Below the pieces are notes generated by a model. It made no database searches. It was not told the DNA's origin and worked only from the letters and a program-made list of their open reading frames with translations. This document shows, one piece after another, positions 36,973 through 46,053 of a stretch of 64,000 nt of DNA. The position numbers and the translations under genes were made by a program. Source of the stretch: Eutreptiella sp. 'Long Island Sound 2002'. Taxonomy: Eukaryota; Euglenozoa; Euglenophyceae; Eutreptiales; Eutreptiaceae. The stretch is taken from NCBI GenBank assembly GCA_964036045.1, contig OZ038389.1, forward strand, positions 65,200,953-65,264,952, read 5' to 3'. Numbering within the stretch: the first letter of the stretch is position 1; each line of letters begins with the position of its first letter.

Positions 36973-39038
36973 ATGCCTGACAGCAGTGCCTCCCCATTCA
37001 GTCTACGAGACTTGTGCTCGGGGTTGTATGACGTCTGGACCGGGCTAACATGTACCAAGACGGGGACTCACTGGTGGAGTGCGCTCTAGCGGGGAGGACC
37101 AGCTTTGACTCTTGTGGAGATGGCCCTAGAGTTGCGTCTCAATCCTCGAACAAGACGAAGTATTGCAGAACTGAAGCAAGACTGGCCGAGTCGTGGGTCT
37201 AAGCAATGGCTACTGCGCTTCATGCCTGCTGCGTTCAAGCTCTTCCGCTGCATGCTGGTGCTGGCAAAGCCGATGAAAGTGGCAGGAACGGTCCCCAGTG
37301 CAGGGGTTATGACAACATTGACCAAAGAACGTCGGCTTGAGTTGCGGGGAAGTGGGCTTATACTCCATCGGGAATTACCATTGGCCAACCGGGTTGCCCT
37401 TGCACAAGAGCGGATCCGCCAAGAAATGACACAAGGATGGTATGTGACATGGGCAGACCAGTTTTGCAACAACCGGTATAGCAAAAATCCAGATGGACCA
37501 CGGGACATCTCGTTGTCATGCACTGCCGTCGCTGTCCTCACAGGCCTGTCGGTGAGATTATCGTACGCTATGTGGCCTTCCGCAGAGACATTGACAGCAC
37601 GGGTCAAGGACGTGGCACTGCATATGCGGGACTCGGTCACTGAGTTTTTGACTGTTGTGCAGGACTTGGGATCGGATCCACCGCCCCTTGGTCTTCTTCG
37701 CTGTCCGTTGGATATTCGCCGGGGCAACTCCAAGACTTCATCATGGCAGCCATACGGGTTATGGGACATCGATGTCACCAAGACGGCGAGATTGGGGGGC
37801 GTGTTGGTCCGGTTATTGCAAGACAATTCTGGGAACCGGAACCCAGTGAAGGTATTACTTTGTGACATGAACATATGGTGGAGGGTTGCAAAGGTTGTGT
37901 ACCATAGGCTGATAGGGAGCATGCTGCTTCTCCGTTACGCGGTGCGCTCCGTGACATATGCCCTGTCTATGGGATTTGGCACGCTTACAAGGCGTGTGTC
38001 ACTGCTTTATACGGGGCTTTTTCACCTTTTTGTATCTCCCTGGAGTATGATTGCTTCTTAATGGATCCAACTGCCACACGGGTGTGCCAGTACCCCACTC
38101 TCATTGTCCTCGAGAGGCTCATTCTTTCGTGCTACCTTGTGTATCCCGCACTGCAGTGTCAATTTGACCGTGGCCTCCGGAGTTTCACTGTTGATAGTGA
38201 AAATTCCCTATGGAAGGAGCGCTGGGAGGCCCTGCAGGAATTATTGCAGACTTATGTTCATGATGTCTTGCAGTTAGGTATAATGGTGCATGAATGCTCC
38301 TATTAGGTATAATGGTGCATGACTGCTCCTGGAGACATCGGGCCTCTGGCACTGGTGTTGCAGCACGCAAGGTTTTAGAAGGCAGCCTGTTTCTGCTGCG
38401 GAAGATCAAGCCGACACGTAGTGACGGCAACTATAAAAACACTATCCGCATTGCTCTCCCCAAACGGTGCAGGTAGGTTGCAAAACTTGTTGCACTGTTT
38501 GACCTCAGGCACGGCCCCCTTTGTAGATATCAGAACAGTTGAGATGGAGGATAATCCTAAGGCCGCCCGCGTAACAGGTACCAACATTTGGCCAGACAGT
38601 TTCAAATTTCCATCTGCCCTCATGGACTCAACAAGCCTGGTTGAGTCGGAGTATATCGTGCTGCACCAAAGCCTTCACACTCTGTTTTACCTCTCTGGCA
38701 AAGCGTCTGACAAGGCAGACTGCCGGGTTGTAGCTGATCAGATGATCCAGCACCAGCAACCGCCCCGTGGTCGTGACTAGAGTTCCTTTTTTGATGACTA
38801 TGCAAGAACAGCTGCACACCTACGTGGAATGCTACCACATGATACTATGGCGTTGGCACTGCCCATTTGGGAAAAGGTACCCAGAAAACGCAAAAGAGCA
38901 GATGACGTTGGTGACCAAAACGGGTCTCAGGTAGACTCCGATGATGATGCAGACCTTGATGTTGTGGCATTGGGTGACAATGAGTTGTGCTATGTTGATT
39001 CTGAAAGCGATGACGACAGCTGTATCTTAGTTGGGTAG
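36973..39038 (+). pseudogene. Gene A, copy 1: unfamiliar element protein, frameshifted or spliced
   Basis: The 5' end is ATG 36973 (MPDSSASPFSLRDLCSG). The main block, 37083-37925, has LELRLNPRTRRS, LLRFMPAAFKLFRCML, TWADQFCNNRYSKN, AMWPSAETL and LLRCPLDIRRG. Near 37930 the frame changes and continues CPVYGIWHAYKAC, SLEYDCFL, ERLILSC, an in-frame palindrome (FTVDSE), and LGIMVH; then segments to about 38470 and 38500-38780 (NIWPDSFKFPSALM). It ends in an acidic tail (DSDDDADLDV...VDSESDDDSC) at TAG 39036. Each block has a counterpart in gene A copy 2. The motifs R-Y-S-K, C-P-L-D-[IL]-R-R and G-[IV]-W-H-x-Y-K are conserved. I do not recognise the family. A likely intron starts GTAGGT at 38473. 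Confidence 0.6.
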
Positions 39039-39860
39039 GGCTGGCAATGCTCCGGAACACGGATGTATATTGTGGCTAATGGACCTGTCATACTACCAAT
39101 GGTTGCGGTTCCACACTGTTTCCGCGTACCCCGCGTTTGCTGATGCCTGTGTGTCCAGTGCAATTGCCATCAGGGCTGGGGACAGTGAATGACTTTCACT
39201 GTCAACTGTCAAACACCGGGTGAAGGAGGCTAGAATGTATCACACGACGATTATGCGATGGTGACTTCATAATGACACAAATGGCATACCATCAGAGATC
39301 ACTTTCACTGTTGACAGTGAAGCCCTTGGGAAAGGCGTCCAAAATGGGGGACCGTGCATACGCTGATTGGCATCCAATGCACGTTCTGCGCGCGTGGCAC
39401 ATGATGCTTGTGGTTTCCCTCCTCCCTGCCTGTTGGGGGTTTATGGCCAGCACGATATCACTCATGGTAGTTAATTTGCGCCTTCATTGGGAAAAATTTG
39501 GAGTGCGTTTGGCAAAAAGCGGTTACTGCTGGTGCGGTTTTGAGGCTTCGAAAAGGCTTTGATCACGTTCCCAATCATTGGTGAAACAAGCAACCAAGCA
39601 AGGATGAGACAATCGAATATTTGGTCTTCACACAGAACAAGGTGAACCGAGTATCTGGCATGATGGTGACAAACGAATTCTAGTGCCCTGTTGATAACCA
39701 AAGACACATACTACTTTGAACCAAATGGCCTACAACACACTTTCACTGTTGACAGTGAAACACCGTTCCAAAAGGTGCCTCGGACAGGCAATTTCACGGT
39801 GTTTTGGGCTGTTTTTCTCCTACTTGTGGCTCCTCCTTGCTCTCTGCAGGATCCACTAAA
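39039..39860. other. Spacer between genes A and B of element 1, with three palindromes
   Basis: Contains family-1 palindromes at 39194, 39303 and 39741. The last 60 bases before gene B (a pyrimidine-rich tract ending ctctgcag at about 39850) look like the 3' end of a leader intron that contains the 39741 palindrome. An open stretch at 39345-39562 (HPMHVLRAWHMMLVVSL) is unrecognised. Confidence 0.5.
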
Positions 39861-40261
39861 ATGGGGGACCCCCCTGTGGAGCCCGAGCACCGAGACCAGG
39901 CGGAATCTGGTGAAGTGCTTGCAGATGAGAAACAAGAAGATGACAAACCGGAGTGCAGTTCTAGCGGTGAAGCAGATGCTGATGGTGAGGAAAGTGGTTT
40001 GGGTGAGGAGGAGGAGGAGAGTTCTAAGTTTGGAGAGGAGGAAGAGGAGGAAGTTGAGCCGGAGCAGGATGACGTGACCAGAATACAATCGCGACCGTGC
40101 ATCCTGGAGGGTGGAGACGCAGAGGCTCAGCATTTGGGATGACGAGCAGAAGTACGGTCAGTCACGACGTGTACAGCGCCCCCGCCTCGCAAGACTCCGT
40201 CGCAGTGTCGCCCACCGAGGGCTGATCCACGAGGTCCGCGGTTATCTACTAGACAGAGGAG
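39861..40261 (+). CDS. Gene B, copy 1: acidic N-terminal exon
   Basis: From ATG 39861 (MGDPPVEPEHRDQ), 11 nt after a likely 3' splice site. The product is extremely acidic (ESGLGEEEEESSKFGEEEEE). Frame 0 stops at TGA 40140, but the adjacent frame continues DDEQKYGQSRRVQRPRLARL to a likely 5' splice site GTATAT at 40262, so a one- or two-base indel lies near 40120-40140. The gene B copy in element 2 has the same acidic block (EEEEEEHDDEQEE, HWTDEDAEE). Function unknown; such acidic stretches often bind histones or basic proteins, but that is only analogy. Confidence 0.5.
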
Positions 40262-40401
40262 GTATATGCCCCAACCAGTGCAGGCTTTTGTATCAATTGT
40301 TTCACAGTTGACCTTGAAAGTCTCCTTTCCTGTACCGATTGTTTCATTGTTGACAGTGAAAGTCTCCTGTCCTGTGGCCCCTATCTGCAGGAGACATCTA
40401 G
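40262..40401 (+). other. Probable intron of gene B with two palindromes
   Basis: Begins GTATAT and ends in a pyrimidine-rich stretch with candidate AGs at 40389-40390 (atctgcag) and 40400-40401 (catctag); the second keeps the downstream frame open. It holds family-1 palindromes at 40300 and 40342. The same intron position in element 2 (62658-62795) holds a family-2 palindrome. Confidence 0.55.
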
Positions 40402-40776
40402 CTGGTGCTCGGCGGACAACACATGTGCGCCATTGTCAAAGAACTCTGGCTCGCACTGACATCACCGATTGAGGAGGGGGGTCAAGCTGTAGCTGAAAGT
40501 GATGTACCCCGAGAAATGCGATTCATCTATGGCGTTATACTTCGTGAAGACACACCACTGGAAATCTGCCGCTTTGCCGCCGGCCTGCACCAAAGGGCCC
40601 GGAGGGAATTCTGTGAGACTACTTTCTCTGAGGTGGCTGCGGCATTTCTGCAACGCTATGCTGAAATCGTGAAGAGGACCGACCAGAAGTACGCAACTCC
40701 CGATGCTGGTGAGATCTGGGAAGTGGTTAGAGATGTTGGGGTGCCATACAATGAGTATATGGGCATTGACACAACG
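40402..40776 (+). CDS. Gene B, copy 1: second exon
   Basis: 125 codons reading LVLGGQHMCAIVKELW, SDVPREMRFIYGVIL, FCETTFSEVAAAFLQRYAEI and DVGVPYNEYMGIDTT. The exon ends at a phase-0 splice donor, ACG/GTATGT. Its start motif G-x-Q-H is shared with element 2 (VGQHISSGVRQIFNQ at about 62806). The sequence is mainly helical with no known catalytic motif. Function not recognised. Confidence 0.6.
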
Positions 40777-40865
40777 GTATGTGACAAGCGAGTCTGCACT
40801 TAAAGGGCCGTGTTTCCACTGAGTTTCACTGTCAGCAGTGAAACTACCTTTGTCTTACTCCTCAG
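40777..40865 (+). other. 89-nt intron of gene B carrying a palindrome
   Basis: GTATGT at the 5' end, CTTACTCCTCAG at the 3' end. Removing it joins two open frames in phase 0 (IDTT / QTKAVNEW). The middle is the family-1 palindrome at 40824-40843. This is the clearest intron in the window. Confidence 0.75.
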
Positions 40866-41172
40866 CAAACCAAGGCTGTCAATGAGTGGAGGGGTCTGGC
40901 ACAGTTGTGTGGGATGATACTGGATGTTGGCGACAGGCTCACCCAGGCTGTTGCGGCGTTTGACGAGAAGAAGTGTTTCAGTCATGCTGCCTTTAAGGAA
41001 AGTGCTGGGCTACCGCGGCCGTACTGTTTGGAGTTTTTCAACTGGGTGGCGAGTCCAGGGTCCACAATCAACACCAATACAATCTCCCAGAAGTTCAGAA
41101 ACGTGACGTGCCTCTATCACGTCCGGAGTCATGTGTTCTGCCAAGGCAATCCAGAGATCCATGACAGCCAAC
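40866..41172 (+). CDS. Gene B, copy 1: third exon
   Basis: Continues QTKAVNEWRGLAQLCGM, ILDVGDRLTQAVAAFDEKKC, RPYCLEFFNWVASPGS and HVRSHVFCQGNPEIHDSQ. A possible donor GTATGC lies at 41173; the next acceptor is uncertain. The region 41173-41263 then holds a palindrome (41236). Function not recognised. Confidence 0.55.
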
Positions 41173-41263
41173 GTATGCCTGTAGCCGTCTACTCACATTC
41201 GTTGTTTCCAGAGTCCACTGCCTAACGCCGCACTGTTTCACTGTCAAGAGTGAAACTCCCTTC

Positions 41264-41851
41264 GTGCCTCATTGCAATGCAAGAACCGAGGCCACCGTGC
41301 AGATGCTCTGTAACGCAGTCAAGTGGGATGAGAGGTATTGGGCACTGGGTGCGACAGGCCGCGAGGCAACGAGGTACCGGCTGGGGACTGGTCAACCGAC
41401 ATGGCAAAATTTGCGGAAGGCAAAATTCTGGCAGAACCCGTTGCGCGCTGACACACGCAGGTCACTGTGTGAAGCACTGTGTGCTGAGGAGACCGAAGCT
41501 GGTAGTGGTGGAGCTACATCTGAGGTGGACGGAGTGTGCACTGCTGCCTTTGCTGGAACCCAGAGGACGATCCACTTCACTGGAGACGTGGGCAAGCATG
41601 TGTCTGCCAAGGCCCACCTCCTGTATATTGAAGTCCCAGAAAGAAGTGAGACATCACTTCTGCCGCCGGGATTCGGAAAGAAGCTTGCCGCTAAAGGGGT
41701 CCCTACAATCCTGTACGGTCCAAATGTGAAGTACACCCTGGCGCGTCTGTTCGAAGAGGCTGCACCACTGCGGGAATGGCGGTACACCTGTATGCAGCTG
41801 TACACCCCCCGAGAAGACATGCTGACACAAGCAAAAAGCCTGAATAGTTGA
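41264..41851 (+). CDS. Gene B, copy 1: conserved core segment
   Basis: About 183 codons with blocks KAKFWQNPLRADTRRSL, AHLLYIEVPER, GKKLAAKGVPTILYGPNVKY. These match the minus-strand frame at 63385-63996 (KANFWTQATHQGLRNSL, AHMVYIELGPEE, GGKLVADGTPCIVYGPNAKE), so this is the best-conserved part of gene B. It ends at TAG 41849; whether this is the true end or an intron follows is not clear. The fold is unknown. An acceptor just before ATG 41303 is a possible start for the exon. Confidence 0.6.
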   Translation: MPHCNARTEATVQMLCNAVKWDERYWALGATGREATRYRLGTGQPTWQNLRKAKFWQNPLRADTRRSLCEALCAEETEAGSGGATSEVDGVCTAAFAGTQRTIHFTGDVGKHVSAKAHLLYIEVPERSETSLLPPGFGKKLAAKGVPTILYGPNVKYTLARLFEEAAPLREWRYTCMQLYTPREDMLTQAKSLNS

Positions 41852-42109
41852 CGACACAAACCCTGTGCGCTATCCTGGTGACACCCGAAAGTATTGCACA
41901 GCACCCGCCATACTCTGCTACAAATTTGGAGTGGAGGTCACCGTGGCTCTTGGGATTGTTGGCTGGAGGACTTGTGGTACCAAGTGCACCAGAGCTGCCG
42001 GCAATTGTGGTGATGTTCAGCGCCCTCCGCAAACCGACACAAGTGTATGGGATGACAGCAGCACTGATTGCCTGCTTGCCTGGCTGGTTGTTGAGGCTTT
42101 GGGTACCGG

Positions 42110-42910
42110 ATGCATGGGGAGTGGGGACCGACTCAGTCAAGCAAAACCTGGTGCGGGCTGTACAGCAATGTGCACGGGAACCAGCAGCAGACTTGCAAGC
42201 CGAAGGAGAGCTGTGGCAAGCCGGTGAATGCGCAGCAACTACGCCTACTTGATAAGAACCTTCGACATGAAGTCAAAGCGGCAGAGAAACTAGATCACAA
42301 GAGGCAGAAGTTGGTTCTGAAGCAACGCGAAAAGGATGAACTAGCGGCGGTGAAAAAGTCACTAAAGGAGAATGGTGCAAAGGTTGTTGAACACAGGCAA
42401 GGAAGCCAGCATCAGAGGCTCCTCGACAGCCCATTCGGTGCCAAAACCACTCCAAAAAACCGGACTGTCCGAGGAGGTTTCACTGTTGACAGTGAAAGTG
42501 TCGGTTGTGAAGCTGCCTCATCCAGTGCTGTCGATCTTGCGGTTCATGTGCCCCCAACTGACTTGGAACCAGCTTTCCATGCTGTCAGTGTCGATGCAAA
42601 GCCGGCTCCAAAGCGAGCTCCTGCCAACAAGAAGGCGAAGTCCAAGACCACTGCCAAGACAGGTGCAAAGGGGCAGACTGAGCAGACCACCCTCACTCAG
42701 ATGGACCTGGAGGCTAGGGTGGATGTACAGAGTATTGACAAGGCCCAGCAGTAGGCAATTGTAGCGCAGATTGAGGCTGCCAACAATGCGGGTTATGCCG
42801 GACGAGGAGCTCCAGGGCTGAAACGCAAACCCAAAGCACAAGCCGTGACCATCCCCAGTGTGGCTCAGCTTGAGCAGGCTTCCCGGAGGACCCGCAGTGC
42901 AAAGCAGTAG
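42110..42910 (+). CDS. Lys-rich coiled-coil segment, gene B C-terminus or separate gene
   Basis: The frame reads NAQQLRLLDKNLRHEVKAAE, HKRQKLVLKQREKDELAAVK and KKAKSKTTAKTGAKGQTEQ; it is highly basic and helical. A family-1 palindrome is read in frame at 42478 (GGFTVDSES). A TAG interrupts at 42752 (KAQQ-stop-AIVAQIEA), after which the same frame runs on through GRGAPGLKRKPKAQ and LEQASRRTRSAKQ to TAG 42908-42910. The part beyond the first stop looks genuinely coding, so the stop is probably a recent C-to-T nonsense change. The composition suggests nucleic-acid binding. Confidence 0.5.
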
Positions 42911-43730
42911 GCTGAATGGGAGGACTTGTCAGTTGTGCTTTTTTGAGAACTGCTTCTGGTTGTACTGTTGCTACCGTGACAACGTTTGTTGGTTTGCTGG
43001 GATATCACAGTGTACTTTCACTGTCAATTGTGAAACACACTGCCATAATGACACCTCTGCCCGCAATGCCGGAAACCGGTGTTAGATTTTTTCCTGTCAC
43101 TGCACTGCTCTGTGATGACCTACTGCACAGCTTGGTCCGGAAGTCCACTATGTGCTTTTGTTTTTCAACAGACAGGAACAATCATTTATAAACCATAAAC
43201 TGTACCCTTCAGCCTCTGTCTTGGACTGCATGGACACATGACACTGTCCCTGTATATTTGCACTATACCTCACAGCAGGAGCCACGTACTGTTTATCTTC
43301 TATGTTAGTTTCACCAACAGGGTCATATATCTGGTGTGTTGTTTCCACGTTGCACCTTGGAGTGCAGTATGAAACTCTATTTCACTGTTAACAGTGAAAC
43401 TCTCTCCCTTGCTGATGTCATTTGCTAGTGACAGTATTTTTCATTACGGATATGCTTCTACACATGCAGGTACACTATGTGCACAAGTGCCCTACCTGTG
43501 TTTTGTGTTGCTCCTTTACATACACTCGTTTGTCACAGGGGGAAGTTGTTCGTGGCTGCCCCTGGTCCACAACCGCACATGGGATGGAATGGAGGGGGGG
43601 GGGGGTTCTGGGGATGCCGTCCATCACACCTCTATGCTTCGATGTCAGTTGCTGTTTCACTGTTGACAGTGAAACATTATGAAATATGGCCCCCACAGTG
43701 CAGTTTTGGGAAATTGAATTTTTATGTCAG

Positions 43731-43764
43731 TTTCACTGTTGGCCACACAGGCCAACAGTGAAAC
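43731..43764. repeat. Extended perfect palindrome with 14-nt arms
   Basis: Arms TTTCACTGTTGGCC and GGCCAACAGTGAAA surround a loop of about five bases (ACACA). The outer 10 bases are those of family 1, with GGCC added inside. It is the last family-1 site on the right and lies 56 bp after the standard site at 43655. Confidence 0.95.
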
Positions 43765-44518
43765 TTTTTGCCCGTTTTTGCGGTCCCCGTCGGCCCGGGA
43801 TGTCAGGTTCGTACCCCCAAGATACTTGCTCTGTCTGTGTGTTGACAATTCTATGGCAGCAAATCTGCCAATGTATTTTGCAGCCCAACCCGGGAGGTGC
43901 TTGGATGAAAGGGGGGGGAGTACCCCCCCCTGCTTGTCAAATCCCCTTTAGCCGCTTCTCCGGGGCAGTGGAACGCCGCTAGCTTTTGTTTGCAGACATA
44001 GGTTCAGGTATACACGTAGTCATGTATAGGTAAGGGGTATGGCCGAAGGAGTGCCAGCCATCAGCGCCCCGCGTATAAAACATTTGTAGTGTACATACAG
44101 TCTTTCAATTCCATGTGTGCCCATGAAGCAGTGTAGCATAGCACCAGAAGGGGTAGTCTTACGTTGAGGCCTTACTTACCATGTTCGGCTTTGTGTCGGC
44201 AGCAAGTTCGCAGTTTCGGTTTCGCTTGAACTGCTGGAAGCAGGCCTGGCATGCAAGTTGAACATTGCTTTGCATGTTGTTTCCAGGTACTTTAGCACAT
44301 GGTGAATTGATTGCTCCCTCCTCAAATCTCCCCTGGGGGGGGGGGGGGGGTACTGGCCAGTTCCAAAAGGAAATGCATCAGTGCTATGCGGTGGTTTTCT
44401 GCACCCTCTTGTGCTATATTGCTCCGTTCATATTTCGCAGGACCAGAGCTGTGAGACATTGTTCTCAGAGCTCATGTGCACCTCTGTTTCCCTGATTCTA
44501 CTCTTTAGACCTCTGAAA
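43765..44518. other. Spacer with a TATA-like box and G-runs
   Basis: No exon recognised. CGCGTATAAAACAT at about 44070 resembles a TATA box, and a G14 tract lies at 44335-44350. Either element 1 ends in here or the following unknown gene starts. Confidence 0.35.
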
Positions 44519-45295
44519 ATGTTCCCTCAAGGTATACCAGAGGGTCAGGTGATGGGGAGGTGGTCTGCACATGGTCTGCACCTAGGGGTTGGGCAACACC
44601 CTTGGGGACAAGTCGTATTTTACCGGGGACACTCCGGAGGAAAAGTGGATCCCCAAAAAGCTGGTGGCACTCACTGTGCCCAAGCTTGCACCCAAACGTG
44701 CAGGCGGTGCCGACAGACGGTGCCGTGTGCGACACCGTCCGCTCCCATGTCAGGCACACAGTCAGATACACACAACATGGTGACACCCCTCGTGACACCT
44801 ATTAGAGTACCGGTCAGTGCCTCCCCATTGTGCAGAGATACACCCGCCCGCCTGCTTTTGAATGATCTGGATTTATGCCTCATGGATGAACCTGTAAGTC
44901 GTCAGAGTGGCTCCCTCTCAGAGACCACCGTGTCTTTCGCCTCCACAGAGGATTACATTCAGTCTCAGGCTTCGCAGGACAGTCTACTCACGGCATCAGG
45001 GAGTGAAAACCATTCGGTCCCACGGCCAACCAAACGAAGGCATTTCAACACGCCTAGCCCGGTGCCATCAAGCCCCGCCTCAGTGGAAATACACTCACAC
45101 GGAACAACCATGTACTCACCCAGCATGCCGGCGCGTTCCAACAGACAGCCTGTATACTCGCCACGGCAACCCGCATCGCCTCTGGCGCCAGACACGCCCA
45201 ATTTCTGGCACTGCTCAATATGTGACACTGATTGCTCAGGGCACTCCCCACCAGAGTCACCCACCACCCCGGACTCTGGCTGTTTTGAGATGTAG
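44519..45295 (+). CDS. Ser/Pro-rich unknown protein with terminal Cys cluster
   Basis: 258 codons from ATG 44519 to TAG 45293. The first ~90 codons may instead be read in another frame (DKSYFTGDTPEEKWIPKKLV, 44598-44660), which looks more protein-like, so an indel or splice near 44680-44760 is possible. The remainder reads LLLNDLDLCLMDEPVSRQSG, SFASTEDYIQSQASQDSLL and RPTKRRHFNTPSPVPSSP, a disordered Ser/Pro/Asp-rich chain, and ends WHCSICDTDCSG, a possible zinc-binding cluster. I do not recognise it. It lies 0.75 kb right of the last palindrome and may be a third gene of element 1. Confidence 0.4.
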   Translation: MFPQGIPEGQVMGRWSAHGLHLGVGQHPWGQVVFYRGHSGGKVDPQKAGGTHCAQACTQTCRRCRQTVPCATPSAPMSGTQSDTHNMVTPLVTPIRVPVSASPLCRDTPARLLLNDLDLCLMDEPVSRQSGSLSETTVSFASTEDYIQSQASQDSLLTASGSENHSVPRPTKRRHFNTPSPVPSSPASVEIHSHGTTMYSPSMPARSNRQPVYSPRQPASPLAPDTPNFWHCSICDTDCSGHSPPESPTTPDSGCFEM

Positions 45296-45463
45296 GGGCC
45301 TTCTCCCATGTCTGAATGAACAAGCAAGAAAGCACCTGATCCGCAATTGAATTCGTGGTGACGATAGGGTCTGATTGTCTCTGTACCCCGTCACGCTATG
45401 CCCTTGATTGAGGTCCACCCCATGCCCCCAAGAGGTCCCCCCCCCGGGAGACCTTAAGCAAAG

Positions 45464-45736
45464 TCCAATTTGGCTCCGGTGCCAGTGGATGCTCTGCGGC
45501 ACGGAGCCATTGGCCTGTTCGACTATTGTGCCCAGTCACGATCATGTACAGGACGTCGAGTTCAGCTCAGACGTCAGTACTACCAGGGTGCGAAGGTTGT
45601 AGACCTGATTTGGGATGTGTTTCCCCACCCCCGAGGGAGTCGTCTGTCAGACACCCAAACACCCTTGAATGTTTTGACTGTTTCGTGCACATGCACCGGA
45701 GGTTGGGCCTTCGACCCCTCACACACATGCTGGTGA
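45464..45736 (+). CDS. Possible exon, unknown protein
   Basis: After a candidate acceptor (ttaagcaaag) the frame reads SNLAPVPVDALRHGAIGLFD, SRSCTGRRVQLRRQYYQGAK and VVDLIWDVFPHPRGS. The first 60 codons look protein-like; the end is doubtful. It may belong with the flanking unknown ORFs at 44519 and 45856. Confidence 0.3.
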   Translation, partial: SNLAPVPVDALRHGAIGLFDYCAQSRSCTGRRVQLRRQYYQGAKVVDLIWDVFPHPRGSRLSDTQTPLNVLTVSCTCTGGWAFDPSHTCW

Positions 45737-45855
45737 CACTGTCACTGTGGCTGGTCACGGCTATGTACATAGATAGTGGAGCACCCCAACCAAGAAGGGG
45801 ACACATGGAGCCTGTGTGAATGAACTGCACATGCACGCACTGACGTGATGAACTT

Positions 45856-46053
45856 ATGGATGTACGACAGGCGGTGGTGGACGTCTGTACGTTTCAGCAA
45901 ACCACCTTTATGGCCAAACGTGCAAAACAGCACAAAGTGAAGCCTGCTGCAGCAAGCTCGTCCATCCCTGTCGCTGATGGGAAGTATGTCCAGCAGTTCA
46001 AGACTCTATGGGACCATAAGAGGAATTTTTACACTGTCCCTGTTCAGAAGTAG
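45856..46053 (+). CDS. Possible 3' exon, short basic protein end
   Basis: MDVRQAVVDVCTFQQTTFMA, KRAKQHKVKPAAASSS and DGKYVQQFKTLWDHKRNFYT to TAG 46051. Lys/Gln-rich with an aromatic C-terminus. Its resemblance to the basic gene B C-terminus is only in composition. Unrecognised. Confidence 0.3.
   Translation: MDVRQAVVDVCTFQQTTFMAKRAKQHKVKPAAASSSIPVADGKYVQQFKTLWDHKRNFYTVPVQK

Larger units (their letters stand above)
35707..43764 (+). mobile_element. Palindrome-studded element 1 (genes A and B)
   Basis: The extent is set by the first (half) and last copies of the 20-bp palindrome TTTCACTGTTGACAGTGAAA. It contains gene A (36973-39038) and gene B (39861-42910), both on the plus strand, and an internal SINE. 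The same gene pair in the same order, with its own palindrome family, recurs at 59.2-63.4 kb, so the unit is duplicated and diverged. This supports a mobile element or integrated virus-like unit rather than host genes, but no transposase or polymerase was recognised. The true ends are unknown; no terminal repeats or target duplication were seen. Confidence 0.55.
35829..43764. repeat. Family-1 20-bp palindromes, 19 sites
   Basis: Sites start at 35829, 35999, 36096, 36177, 36774, 36889, 38183, 39194, 39303, 39741, 40300, 40342, 40824, 41236, 42478, 43016, 43380, 43655 and 43731; a half site is at 35707. The consensus TTTCACTGTTGACAGTGAAA is two 9-nt arms around two central bases; most copies are flanked by G on the left and C on the right. 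Perfect copies include 36096, 39741, 42478 and 43655; 43380 has TTAA in the centre. None was found outside 35.7-43.8 kb. Two of its three reading frames lack stops (FTVDSE, SLLTVK), so copies can sit in coding sequence. Confidence 0.95.

Noticed and set aside
35829-43764. Rho-independent terminators at the palindromes
   Set aside because: No T-run follows the hairpins, and they occur within introns and coding sequence in a eukaryote.
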